The notes beneath the pieces are model-generated. The model made no database searches. It worked only from the letters and a program-made list of their open reading frames with translations, and was not told the origin of the DNA. From positions 1 through 12,479 of the forward strand of contig JAQGIA010000138.1 of NCBI GenBank assembly GCA_028291445.1: DNA of 12,479 nt, given 5' to 3'. This DNA comes from Belnapia sp. Lineage in GTDB: Bacteria > Pseudomonadota > Alphaproteobacteria > Acetobacterales > Acetobacteraceae. A program made the position numbers and the translations under genes. Below, one piece after another: positions 1 to 6,786 of the stretch (within the stretch, counting starts at the first letter, position 1; every line of letters starts with the position of its first letter).

Positions 1-1
1 G

Positions 2-169
2 TCCGGCGCGCCGCCCGAGACGGTACTGTCCGGTGGCCCGCGCCAGCTCGTGGCGCCATTGCTGCTGGCGCTGCTCGCCGAGGCTGGCTGGACCGCCGCC
101 TTCGGCTTCGGCGGCGGGCCGGGGCCGATGCCGCTGCTGCTCGGGCCAATCGGATCCCTTTCGGCCTGA
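2..169 (+). CDS. C-terminal fragment of upstream protein, possibly ChpT-like histidine phosphotransferase
   Basis: An open frame enters from the left edge and stops at TGA 167-169, giving the last 55 residues of a protein whose start lies outside the window. The visible tail contains GPRQLVAPLLLALLAEAGW followed by a Gly-rich stretch and a hydrophobic end (MPLLLGP). A helix of this type followed by a short beta-strand end resembles the degenerate ATPase-like C-terminal domain of ChpT, the phosphotransferase that passes phosphate from CckA to CtrA. A chpT gene beside cheA and near ctrA would make sense in an alphaproteobacterium. This identification is inference from a short tail and is weak; that it is a real coding end is more likely, since it ends just before the cheA leader and shares its strand. 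Confidence 0.4.
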   Translation, partial: SGAPPETVLSGGPRQLVAPLLLALLAEAGWTAAFGFGGGPGPMPLLLGPIGSLSA

Positions 170-201
170 TCCCCTTCGGCCTGAGCCACGCCTCTTCGGC
201 C
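154..201 (+). repeat. Short degenerate tandem repeat (TTCGGCC units)
   Basis: Two 17-base near-copies begin at 154 and 169 (period 15, sharing ATCCC-TTCGGCCTGA with one substitution in the core), and a weaker third TTCGGCC unit lies at 195-201. The first copy contains the stop codon of the upstream gene and the rest lies in the cheA leader. It may simply be a small local duplication; no function can be assigned. Confidence 0.4.
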
Positions 202-263
202 ACTTTACCGAATCTTCGCCCTTCGCGCGGCATCCTCCTCCGGAGACTGCCCCGAGGACCGAA

Positions 264-2843
264 ATGGACGACCTGCTCGCCGATTTTCTGACCGAGACGC
301 AGGAGGGCCTCGGCGCGTTGGACGCCGCGCTGGTGCGGCTGGAGCGGTCGCCGGATGACGCGGCCACCCTCGGTGAGGTCTTCCGTATCGTCCACACCAT
401 CAAGGGGACCTGCGGCTTCCTCGGGTTGACCCGGATGGAAGCGGTGGCGCATGCCGGCGAGAACGTGCTCGGCCGCTATCGCGACGGGACCCTGCGGGTG
501 TCCCAGGCCGGCATCTCGCTGATCCTGGCGGCGCTGGATTGCATCCGTGCCATCGTGATCGGGCTGGAAGCGACCGGCTCGGAACCGGCCGGCGATGACA
601 TCCCGCTGATTGCATCGTTGAATGCCGCCGCCTCCGGTGAGGAAATGCCCGTGGCTGCGGCGGCTCCCTCGCCGAAACCGGCGCCCTTGCCGGAGCCGGC
701 CAGATCCGTGGCCGCCTTCGCCAAGCCTGTCCCCGCCGCCCCGCCAGCCGCCGCCTTGTCAGCCACCGCCGAGGCCGAGCCGTCCAGCGGCGGCAATGCC
801 CCGCCGCAGACCATCCGCGTCACCGTCGAGGTGCTGGAAGGCCTGATGATGCTGGTCTCGGAACTGGTGCTGACCCGCAACCAGCTGCTCCAGCTCTCCC
901 GCAACGGCGCCGACAACGCCTTCGCGGTGCCGCTGCAGCGGTTGTCCCACATCACCTCCGACCTGCAGGAAGGGGTGATGAAGACCCGCATGCAGCCGAT
1001 CGGCAATGCCTGGGCCAAATTGCCGCGGCTGGTCCGCGACCTGGCCGTGGAATTGGGCAAGAAGATCGAGCTGCAGATGCGTGGCGCCGAGACCGAGCTC
1101 GATCGGCAGGTGCTGGAACTCATCAAGGACCCGCTGACCCATATGGTCCGCAATTCCGCGGATCATGGGCTGGAGACGCCCGAGCAGCGCCTGGCCGCCG
1201 GAAAGCCGGAATCCGGCCGGATCATGCTGAACGCCTCGCATCAGGGCGGGCATATCATCATCGAGATCGGCGACGACGGCCGCGGCCTGAATGTCGACCG
1301 GATCCGTCAGAAGGTGCTGGCCCAGGGCCTCGCCACCGAGGCCGAGCTGGCCGCCATGCCGGAACGCGAGGTCCAGCGCTTCATCTTCCGCGCCGGCTTC
1401 TCCACCGCCGCCGCCGTCACCTCGGTCTCCGGCCGCGGCGTCGGGATGGATGTGGTCAAGACCAACATGGAGCGCATCGGCGGCACCATCGAGGTCCGCT
1501 CGAAGGAAGGCCGCGGCACCAGCTTCGTCGTCAAGATCCCGCTGACCCTGGCCATCGTCTCGGCGCTGATCGTCGAAGCCGGCGGGGAGCGCTTCGCCAT
1601 CCCGCAGATCGGCGTGGTGGAACTCGTCCGGGTCGGCGGCGAGGGCGCGCCGCAGCTCGAACGCATCAAGGACAGCGCGGTGCTGCGGCTGCGGGACCGG
1701 CTGCTGCCGCTGGTCAACCTGGCCGACCTGCTGCGGCTGGACAGCAAGACCGCCGAGGAAAGCGTCTTCGTCGTCGTCACCCAGGTCGGCCCGCATGTCT
1801 TCGGCATCATCGTCGACCGGGTCTTCGACACCGAGGAGATCGTGGTGAAGCCGGTGGCCCCCATCCTGCGCCACGTCACCATGTTCTCCGGCAACACCAT
1901 CCTCGGCGATGGCAGCGTCATCATGATCCTCGACCCGAACGGCATCGCCCGCGCCACCGGCGTCGGTGTCGAAAGCGGGGAAGGGGAGAGCGAGCGCGAG
2001 AACACGCGCCAGGCGGTGACCCATCGTTCGGACGAGCGCACCGCGCTGCTGCTGTTCCGCGCCGGCGATACCACGCCGAAGGCCGTCCCGCTCGGCCTCA
2101 TCGCCCGCCTCGAGGATGTCGAGCGGGACCGGATCGAGAGTGCCGGCGGCCGGCCATTGGTGCAGTACCGCGGCAAGCTGATGCCGCTGGTGCCGATCGC
2201 CGGGCATTGGGACCAATCCACGGCCCCCGATCGCCAACCGGTGCTGGTCTTTTCGGATGGCGACCGGGCCATGGGCCTGATGGTCGACGAGATCCTCGAC
2301 GTGGTCGAGGAGCGCATGGTGATCGACGGCTCCGGCGAGCGCCCCGGCTTCCTCGGCACCACCGTCATCGCCGGCAAGGTGACCGAGATGCTGGACACCG
2401 CCTGGTGGCTGCGTCAGGCCGGGGAGGATTGGTTCGGCGCCGATGCCGAGGGGAGCAGGGAGCCGGCGCGCCGCATTCTCGTCGTCGAGGACAGCGCCTT
2501 CTTCCGTAACCTGGTGGTGCCCGCCATCGGTGCCGCCGGCTTCCAGGTCACCGCCGTGGCGGATGCCGAGGAAGCGCTTCGCCTGCGCGAATCCGGCGCC
2601 GGCTTCGATGCCGTGGTCTCCGACATCGTCATGCCGGGGATGGACGGCTTCGCCTTCGCGCGCACCTTGCGGGAAGGCGGCGCCTGGCGCGACCTGCCGC
2701 TGATCGCCCTCAGCGGGCGGGCCGGTCCGGCCGATGTCGAGCGCGGCCGGGCGGCCGGCTTCACCGATTACGTCGCCAAATTCGACCGCGCCGCCTTGCT
2801 GGACAGTCTCCGGCAATGCCTCGGCGCGGCAGTCGCCGGCTGA
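264..2843 (+). CDS. cheA: Chemotaxis histidine kinase CheA, hybrid with C-terminal receiver domain
   Basis: CheA is the cytoplasmic kinase of the chemosensory array: it autophosphorylates on the HPt histidine and passes phosphate to CheY and CheB. The 859-residue product shows an HPt domain (about 1-105) with phospho-accepting His44 in HTIKGTCGFLGL, then an Ala/Pro-rich linker (about 125-180) with no recognisable P2 domain. The dimerisation helices follow (about 185-260), then the HATPase domain with the N box HMVRNSADHG (293-302), DDGRG (337-341) and GRGVGMDVV (390-398). Two CheW-like domains follow (about 431-565 and 590-715), then a receiver (about 737-855) with Glu742/Asp743, phospho-acceptor Asp787 and Lys839. 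ATG 264 was chosen because the HPt fold starts there and GAGG at 254-257 is a ribosome site; the frame is open upstream but unlike CheA. It is the first gene of the che operon. The duplicated CheW-like domain and fused receiver are the unusual parts. Confidence 0.96.
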   Translation: MDDLLADFLTETQEGLGALDAALVRLERSPDDAATLGEVFRIVHTIKGTCGFLGLTRMEAVAHAGENVLGRYRDGTLRVSQAGISLILAALDCIRAIVIGLEATGSEPAGDDIPLIASLNAAASGEEMPVAAAAPSPKPAPLPEPARSVAAFAKPVPAAPPAAALSATAEAEPSSGGNAPPQTIRVTVEVLEGLMMLVSELVLTRNQLLQLSRNGADNAFAVPLQRLSHITSDLQEGVMKTRMQPIGNAWAKLPRLVRDLAVELGKKIELQMRGAETELDRQVLELIKDPLTHMVRNSADHGLETPEQRLAAGKPESGRIMLNASHQGGHIIIEIGDDGRGLNVDRIRQKVLAQGLATEAELAAMPEREVQRFIFRAGFSTAAAVTSVSGRGVGMDVVKTNMERIGGTIEVRSKEGRGTSFVVKIPLTLAIVSALIVEAGGERFAIPQIGVVELVRVGGEGAPQLERIKDSAVLRLRDRLLPLVNLADLLRLDSKTAEESVFVVVTQVGPHVFGIIVDRVFDTEEIVVKPVAPILRHVTMFSGNTILGDGSVIMILDPNGIARATGVGVESGEGESERENTRQAVTHRSDERTALLLFRAGDTTPKAVPLGLIARLEDVERDRIESAGGRPLVQYRGKLMPLVPIAGHWDQSTAPDRQPVLVFSDGDRAMGLMVDEILDVVEERMVIDGSGERPGFLGTTVIAGKVTEMLDTAWWLRQAGEDWFGADAEGSREPARRILVVEDSAFFRNLVVPAIGAAGFQVTAVADAEEALRLRESGAGFDAVVSDIVMPGMDGFAFARTLREGGAWRDLPLIALSGRAGPADVERGRAAGFTDYVAKFDRAALLDSLRQCLGAAVAG

Positions 2844-2856
2844 GGAGGCATGATCG

Positions 2857-3357
2857 ATGCAGACCCAAACCACCATGGGCGACAGCGTCGCCTCCGGCCT
2901 GCTGGCGCGTGGACCCGGCCCGGCCGATGCGGCGGAGGAGATCTACCTCACGCTGACCGTCGCCGATCAGCTTTGCGGCATCCCGGTACTGGCCATCCGC
3001 GACGTGCTCGGCGTGCAGGCCATCACCCGCATACCGCTGGCGCCGGCCGAGGTGGCCGGCAGCCTCAACCTGCGCGGCCGCATCGTCACCGCCATCGACC
3101 TGCGCTGCCGGCTTGGCCTGCCGCCGCGGACCGAGGGCCAGACCGGCACCATGAGCGTGGTCGTCGAGCGTGACGGCGAGCTCTACAGCCTGCTGGCGGA
3201 CCAGGTGGGCGAGGTGCTGCCCCTGCCGCGCGCCGAACGCGCCGCCAATCCGGTCACGCTCGATGCGGTCTGGCGCGAGGTCTCCCGCGGCGTCCATCGG
3301 GTCGGCGAAAGACTGCTGATCGTCATCGATGTCGAGCGGATCCTGACGATCGGCTGA
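2857..3357 (+). CDS. cheW: Chemotaxis coupling protein CheW
   Basis: CheW is the adaptor that links chemoreceptors to CheA in the membrane-associated array. The 166-residue product is a single CheW-like beta-barrel domain from about residue 28 onward, with the hallmark NLRGRIVTAIDLR segment and a C-terminal LLIVIDVERIL strand. The first 27 residues are a variable tail. Start ATG 2857 lies 8 bases after GAGGAGG (2842-2848), which overlaps the cheA stop codon, so translation is probably coupled to cheA. A nearer ATG at 2850 is in another frame, and ATG 2875 in frame lacks such a site. The gene sits in the normal cheA-cheW order. Confidence 0.94.
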   Translation: MQTQTTMGDSVASGLLARGPGPADAAEEIYLTLTVADQLCGIPVLAIRDVLGVQAITRIPLAPAEVAGSLNLRGRIVTAIDLRCRLGLPPRTEGQTGTMSVVVERDGELYSLLADQVGEVLPLPRAERAANPVTLDAVWREVSRGVHRVGERLLIVIDVERILTIG

Positions 3358-3372
3358 GCCATGCCGCGCGAC

Positions 3373-3397
3373 GGCGCCAGCCATGATGGCCGGCGCC
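3373..3397. repeat. Intercistronic inverted repeat between cheW and cheY
   Basis: A 25-base inverted repeat centred on position 3385 has the outer arm GGCGCC on both sides, one A/C mismatch, then GCCAT/ATGGC. As RNA it would fold into a GC-rich hairpin with a loop of about five bases, starting 15 bases after the cheW stop. There is no T-run after it, so a simple intrinsic terminator is unlikely. It may protect or divide the transcript between cheAW and cheYBR. Confidence 0.55.
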
Positions 3398-3427
3398 GCA
3401 TCGGTACCTGACAGGGAGTGATGCACC

Positions 3428-3823
3428 ATGACCGGCGAAAGCCCCGCCACCTGCCTTGTGGTGGATGACAGCCGCACCGTCCGCAAGGCGGCCCGGCGAA
3501 TCCTCGAGAAAATGGGCTTCACGGTGGCCGAGGCGGGGGATGGCGCCGAGGCGCTGGCCGCCTGTCGCGTCAAGCTGCCGCAGGCCGTGCTGCTCGACTG
3601 GAACATGCCCGTCATGGACGGGCTGCAATTCCTGCGCGCCGCGCGGCAGGAATTCGGCCCCGACCATCCCATCGTCGTGCTCTGCACCACCGAGGCAGCC
3701 ATGGACAAGATCGTCGAGGCGCTGGGCGCCGGCGCCCAGGAATACGTCATGAAGCCTTTCGACGAGGGCATCCTGCGCGATAAATTCACCCAGGTCGGGC
3801 TGCTGCAGGACGAGGTGGCGTGA
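3428..3823 (+). CDS. cheY: Single-domain response regulator CheY
   Basis: CheY carries the signal from CheA to the flagellar motor. The 131-residue product is a lone receiver domain with the acidic pair Asp13/Asp14, phospho-acceptor Asp57 in LLDWNMPVMDG, Thr87 in LCTTEA, and Lys109 in YVMKPF; these positions match the E. coli CheY numbering. No output domain follows. GGGAG at 3414-3418 precedes ATG 3428 by 9 bases; an ATG at 3421 is out of frame. The gene lies between cheW and cheB and overlaps cheB by 4 bases. Whether it binds the FliM switch or acts as a phosphate sink cannot be told from sequence, because alphaproteobacteria often have several CheY proteins. Confidence 0.94.
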   Translation: MTGESPATCLVVDDSRTVRKAARRILEKMGFTVAEAGDGAEALAACRVKLPQAVLLDWNMPVMDGLQFLRAARQEFGPDHPIVVLCTTEAAMDKIVEALGAGAQEYVMKPFDEGILRDKFTQVGLLQDEVA

Positions 3824-4974
3824 TCGGCACAGGCTCGCCGCATCCGCCTCCATCGGGATCCCTGCCGGGCGCCATGGCCGAACCGGTCCGGGTCATGCTT
3901 TGCGACGACAGCCCCACGGTCCGCTCGGCCCTGGCCCGGGTGCTGGAGGCCGATCCCGGCATCAGGGTGGTCTCTCGCGTCGGGGACGGCCAGCAGGCGG
4001 TCGCCGCCTTCGCCGCGCTGCCCCCCGGCGGCCGGCCGCAGGTCGTGCTGCTCGACCTGGAGATGCCGGTGATGGACGGGATGACGGCGCTGCCCCTGCT
4101 GCTGAAGCAGGAGCCGCGGCCGGCGGTCATCGTCGCCAGCGCCCTGACCCAGAAGGGTGCCAGCGCGACCATGGCGGCGCTGCGGGCCGGCGCAGCGGAT
4201 TATATCCCGAAGCCGCGGGCCGCCAGTGGTGGCATGGCCGACCCGGCCTTCCGTGCCGAGTTGCTGGCCAAGGTGAAGGGTTGGGCCCGGGTCGGCCGCA
4301 CCCCCGCCCGGATCGTACCCCGGGCCGCGGTCCCCGCCCGTCCCTCGGCCCTGGCTCCCCCGATGCGCGGGCTGCGCGCCATGGCCATCGGTTGTTCGAC
4401 CGGCGGACCACAGGCGCTGACCGTCCTGCTGCGCGGATTGACCCGGCCGCTGCCGGTGCCGCTGGTGGTGGTGCAGCACATGCCTGCGGGCTTCACCGCC
4501 ATGCTGGCCGATCACCTCGACCGCATCGGCAATCTCGGCTGCGCCGAGGCCAAGGATGGCGAGACGCTGCGGGCCGGCCGGCTCTATCTCGCCCCTGGCG
4601 ATCGCCACCTGCTGGTCGACGGCACGGCCGGTGGCGGGCTGGTGGCCCGGCTCAACGACGGCCCGGCCGAGAATTTCTGCCGACCGGCCGTCGATCCCAT
4701 GCTGCGCAGCCTCTCGGTTGCCTGCGGCGGGGCGGTGCTGGCGATCATCCTGACCGGCATGGGCCAGGACGGGTTGATCGGTTGCCAGGCCTTGACTGCC
4801 GCGGGCGGCACGGTGATGGCCCAGGATGAGGCCAGCTCCGTCGTCTGGGGCATGCCGGGAGCGGTTTCCCGCGCCGGTCTCGCCCGGGCGCTGCTGCCGC
4901 CCGAGGGCCTGGCCGAGCAGATGATGGCCGCCGCCGCACGCCGAATAGGCACCAAATCGGGAGTGGTCGCATGA
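3820..4974 (+). CDS. cheB: Chemoreceptor glutamate methylesterase/deamidase CheB
   Basis: CheB removes methyl groups from chemoreceptor glutamates during adaptation and is switched on by phosphate from CheA. The 384-residue frame holds a receiver domain (Asp29/Asp30, phospho-acceptor Asp79 in LLDLEMPVMDG, Lys131) and a short Pro/Arg-rich linker (about 155-182). The esterase domain follows, with the catalytic triad Ser193 (GCSTGGP), His220 (VQHMPAGF) and Asp317 (LTGMGQDG). I chose GTG 3820 because it forms a GTGA overlap with the cheY stop and has AGGA (3807-3810) upstream. ATG 3874, which would remove 18 unconserved residues and start at MAEPVRVMLCDDS, is a credible alternative but has a poor ribosome site. 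The gene overlaps cheR by 4 bases, so cheY-cheB-cheR are likely translationally coupled. Confidence 0.95.
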   Translation: MIGTGSPHPPPSGSLPGAMAEPVRVMLCDDSPTVRSALARVLEADPGIRVVSRVGDGQQAVAAFAALPPGGRPQVVLLDLEMPVMDGMTALPLLLKQEPRPAVIVASALTQKGASATMAALRAGAADYIPKPRAASGGMADPAFRAELLAKVKGWARVGRTPARIVPRAAVPARPSALAPPMRGLRAMAIGCSTGGPQALTVLLRGLTRPLPVPLVVVQHMPAGFTAMLADHLDRIGNLGCAEAKDGETLRAGRLYLAPGDRHLLVDGTAGGGLVARLNDGPAENFCRPAVDPMLRSLSVACGGAVLAIILTGMGQDGLIGCQALTAAGGTVMAQDEASSVVWGMPGAVSRAGLARALLPPEGLAEQMMAAAARRIGTKSGVVA

Positions 4975-5792
4975 CCCCCGACAGCTTCGCCTTCATCACC
5001 GGCCTGGTGAAATCCCGCTCCGGCCTCGTGCTGACCCCGGACAAGGGCTACATGCTCGAAACCCGGCTGGGTCCGCTGCTGAAGCGGGATGGCCTGGCCA
5101 GCCTGAATGCCCTGGCCACCAGGCTGCGTGACCCGCGCGCCGCCGCCCTGGCGGATGCGGTGACCGAAGCGCTCACGACCAACGAAAGCAGCTTCTTCCG
5201 CGATGGCAAGCCTTTCGAGCATCTGCGCCAGGTGCTGCCCGGCCTCGCCCGGGCGCGGCAGGCCGGTGCCGCGTTGCGGATCTGGTCGGCGGCCTGCTCC
5301 ACCGGGCAGGAAGCCTATTCGATCGCCATGTTGCTGCGGGAGCTGAGCCTGGAAGGGCGGCGGGTCGAGATCATCGGCACCGATATCTCCGGGAATGTCG
5401 TCGCCCGGGCACGCGAGGGCTACTTCACCCAGTTCGAAGTCCAGCGCGGCCTGCCGGCACGGTTGCTGGTGAAGCATTTCCGCCAGGAGGACGGGCGCTG
5501 GCGGGTCTCGCCCGAAGTGCGCGGCATGGCGCGGTTCGAGCGTGGCAACCTGCTCGGCGACCTGCGCGGTTTCGGCCGCTTCGACGTGATCTTCTGCCGC
5601 AACGTGCTGATCTATTTCGACGCGCCGACCAAGATGCGGGTGCTCAATGCGCTGGCGGCACAGTTGCTGCCGGACGGGGTGCTCTACCTGGGCGGCGCGG
5701 AGACGGTGTTGGGCCTGACCGACCGGCTGGTGCCGATCGCCGGGGAACGCGGCGCCTATGCCCGGCCGCGGGAGGCCGCCCTGGTCGGCTAG
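4971..5792 (+). CDS. cheR: Chemoreceptor glutamate methyltransferase CheR
   Basis: CheR uses S-adenosylmethionine to methylate chemoreceptor glutamates, the reaction opposed by CheB. The 273-residue product has the N-terminal helical CheR domain ending in TNESSFFRD (70-78). The Rossmann-type methyltransferase domain follows, with SAACSTGQEAYS (106-117, the SAM-binding loop), GTDIS (136-140) and FCRNVLIYF (208-216). Length is normal for the family. The start ATG is in an ATGA overlap with the cheB stop. It is the last gene of the che operon; its stop is followed after 13 bases by a long hairpin terminator. No C-terminal receptor-tethering pentapeptide or TPR extension is present. Confidence 0.95.
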   Translation: MTPDSFAFITGLVKSRSGLVLTPDKGYMLETRLGPLLKRDGLASLNALATRLRDPRAAALADAVTEALTTNESSFFRDGKPFEHLRQVLPGLARARQAGAALRIWSAACSTGQEAYSIAMLLRELSLEGRRVEIIGTDISGNVVARAREGYFTQFEVQRGLPARLLVKHFRQEDGRWRVSPEVRGMARFERGNLLGDLRGFGRFDVIFCRNVLIYFDAPTKMRVLNALAAQLLPDGVLYLGGAETVLGLTDRLVPIAGERGAYARPREAALVG

Positions 5793-5805
5793 CCGGCCAG
5801 CCGCG

Positions 5806-5859
5806 CCGAATGCAACAAGGGCCCGGTGGATCGCTCCACCGGGCCCTTGTTGCATTCGG
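5806..5859. terminator. Long bidirectional hairpin terminator between cheR and ctrA
   Basis: Two perfectly complementary 25-base arms (5806-5830 and 5835-5859) flank a 4-base loop TCGC. The GC-rich core GGGCCCGGTGGA is followed outward by CTTGTTGCATT on either strand, so each strand has a partly U-rich stretch after the core stem. Placed between the convergent ends of cheR and ctrA, it should act on both transcripts. Confidence 0.88.
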
Positions 5860-5868
5860 GTGCCGCTA

Positions 5869-5891
5869 CCGGGGCCATCGCCAGGCCCCGG
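5869..5891 (-). terminator. Second GC hairpin in the ctrA 3' region
   Basis: Perfect 8-base arms CCGGGGCC and GGCCCCGG enclose a 7-base loop (5877-5883). Read on the minus strand it lies 14 bases after the ctrA stop and before the long hairpin, so the ctrA transcript would meet two stems in a row. There is no U-run next to it. It may pause polymerase or protect the RNA 3' end rather than terminate. Confidence 0.45.
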
Positions 5892-5905
5892 CATCCGGCC
5901 ATTGA

Positions 5906-6643
5906 TCAGGCCACTTCCCGGGTCAGCGGCGCCGGCACCGGACGTGCGGCGAAGCCGGCGTTCAACCGGGCATCCGGGTCCCGTAACACATAGCCGCGGC
6001 CCCAGACGGTGCCGATGAGATTGTCCGCACCGGCCTGGGCCAGCTTCTTCCGCAGCTTGCAGATGAAGACATTGATGATCTTCACCTCGGGCTCGTCCAT
6101 CCCGCCGTACAGATGGTTCAGGAAGGCTTCCTTGGTGAGCACCATTCCCTTGCGCAGGGTCAGCAACTCGAGGATCGCATATTCCTTGCCGGTCAGATGT
6201 ACCGGCTGGCCCTCGACCGTCACCTCGCGCGAGCCGAGGTTCAGGGTCAGCCCGCCGACCGACAGCGTCGGCTGGGAGAAGCCCTTGGCACGCCGGACCA
6301 CCGCATGAATGCGGGCCAGCAGTTCCTGGCCGTCGAAGGGCTTGGTGATGAAATCATCGGCGCCGACGCCGAAGCCCTTCACCTTGGCTTGCGGACGCAC
6401 CAGCCCGGACAGGATCAGCACCGGGGTTTCCACCCGCCCGGCGCGCAGCCGGCGGACGACCTCGTAGCCTTCCATGTCCGGCAGGACGAGGTCGAGAATC
6501 ACGATGTCATAGTCGTATAGCCGAACCAGCTCGAGCGCTTCCTCACCGGTGTCGACGGCGTCCACCACCATGGCGGAAGCCTTGAGCATTGCAACGATAC
6601 CACGGGCGGTAGTCAGGTCATCTTCAACCAGTAGAACGCGCAT
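5906..6643 (-). CDS. ctrA: Cell-cycle and flagellar master response regulator CtrA
   Basis: CtrA is an OmpR-type transcription factor, phosphorylated by the CckA-ChpT relay in alphaproteobacteria; it controls flagellar genes and, in Caulobacter, replication and division. The 245-residue product has a receiver (1-117) with Glu7/Asp8/Asp9, phospho-acceptor Asp51 ([11 protein letters not shown]), Ser79 and Lys101. The winged-helix DNA-binding domain (about 125-220) carries the signature segments [28 protein letters not shown] and [13 protein letters not shown] 6643 gives the canonical MRVLLVEDD start and has AGGAG nearby (6651-6655); the frame is open further upstream but unlike CtrA. It is about 14 residues longer than the roughly 231-residue Caulobacter protein, through a tail ending in REVA; a hydrophobic C-terminus is needed for ClpXP turnover in Caulobacter, and the same role here is inference. 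Convergent with cheR and divergent from fliI. Confidence 0.96.
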   Translation of the reverse strand: MRVLLVEDDLTTARGIVAMLKASAMVVDAVDTGEEALELVRLYDYDIVILDLVLPDMEGYEVVRRLRAGRVETPVLILSGLVRPQAKVKGFGVGADDFITKPFDGQELLARIHAVVRRAKGFSQPTLSVGGLTLNLGSREVTVEGQPVHLTGKEYAILELLTLRKGMVLTKEAFLNHLYGGMDEPEVKIINVFICKLRKKLAQAGADNLIGTVWGRGYVLRDPDARLNAGFAARPVPAPLTREVA

Positions 6644-6655
6644 GTTGCGGTCTCC

Positions 6656-6672
6656 TACACGTTTAGCGTGTA
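6656..6672 (-). repeat. Hairpin in ctrA leader next to the ribosome site
   Basis: Arms TACACG and CGTGTA enclose a 5-base spacer. On the ctrA messenger the stem ends one base from, or just touches, the AGGAG ribosome site at 6651-6655, so folding could limit access to it. The inverted repeat is seen directly; a role in translation is inference. Confidence 0.5.
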
Positions 6673-6771
6673 TAGAGATATCATCCCTGTGATGATTGTG
6701 AAGCGTCGATTCACCTTTGAGATGTTTCAAAATAAGAAACAAAACATGATTTTGCATAAAATTGGACCGGC

Positions 6772-6778
6772 AGGATGG
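6772..6778 (+). promoter_or_regulatory. Ribosome binding site that decides the fliI start
   Basis: AGGATGG lies 8 bases before ATG 6787. The in-frame ATG at 6775 is inside this element, with its own purines directly adjacent and no usable spacing, so 6787 is the better start. The choice changes the protein by only four residues. Confidence 0.5.
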
Positions 6779-6786
6779 CTGTAAGC

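Larger units (their letters stand above)
6644..6786. promoter_or_regulatory. Divergent ctrA/fliI control region
   Basis: This 143-base gap is markedly AT-richer than its surroundings and must hold the promoters of both ctrA (minus) and fliI (plus). It contains three short inverted repeats: TACACG-N5-CGTGTA (6656-6672), ATCATC-N5-GATGAT (6680-6696) and TGTTTC-N7-GAAACA (6723-6741). A GATTC (GANTC) methylation motif lies at 6708-6712. I could not identify convincing -35/-10 boxes or a TTAA-N7-TTAA CtrA box. Which repeat serves which gene is unknown. Confidence 0.65.

Noticed and set aside
33..263. N-terminal extension of CheA from an ATG at 33
   Set aside because: It would overlap the upstream gene, has no similarity to CheA, and the HPt domain with a ribosome site starts at 264.
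759..5894. Long minus-strand open frames opposite the che genes
   Set aside because: They lie opposite clear che genes in high-GC DNA, where stop codons are rare on the antisense strand. Their translations are low-complexity (His/Asp/Gly or Arg/Ser rich) and show no family motifs.
6752..6756. TTGCA as the -12 element of a sigma-54 promoter for fliI
   Set aside because: No GG dinucleotide or TGGCAC-like -24 element lies at the required spacing upstream.
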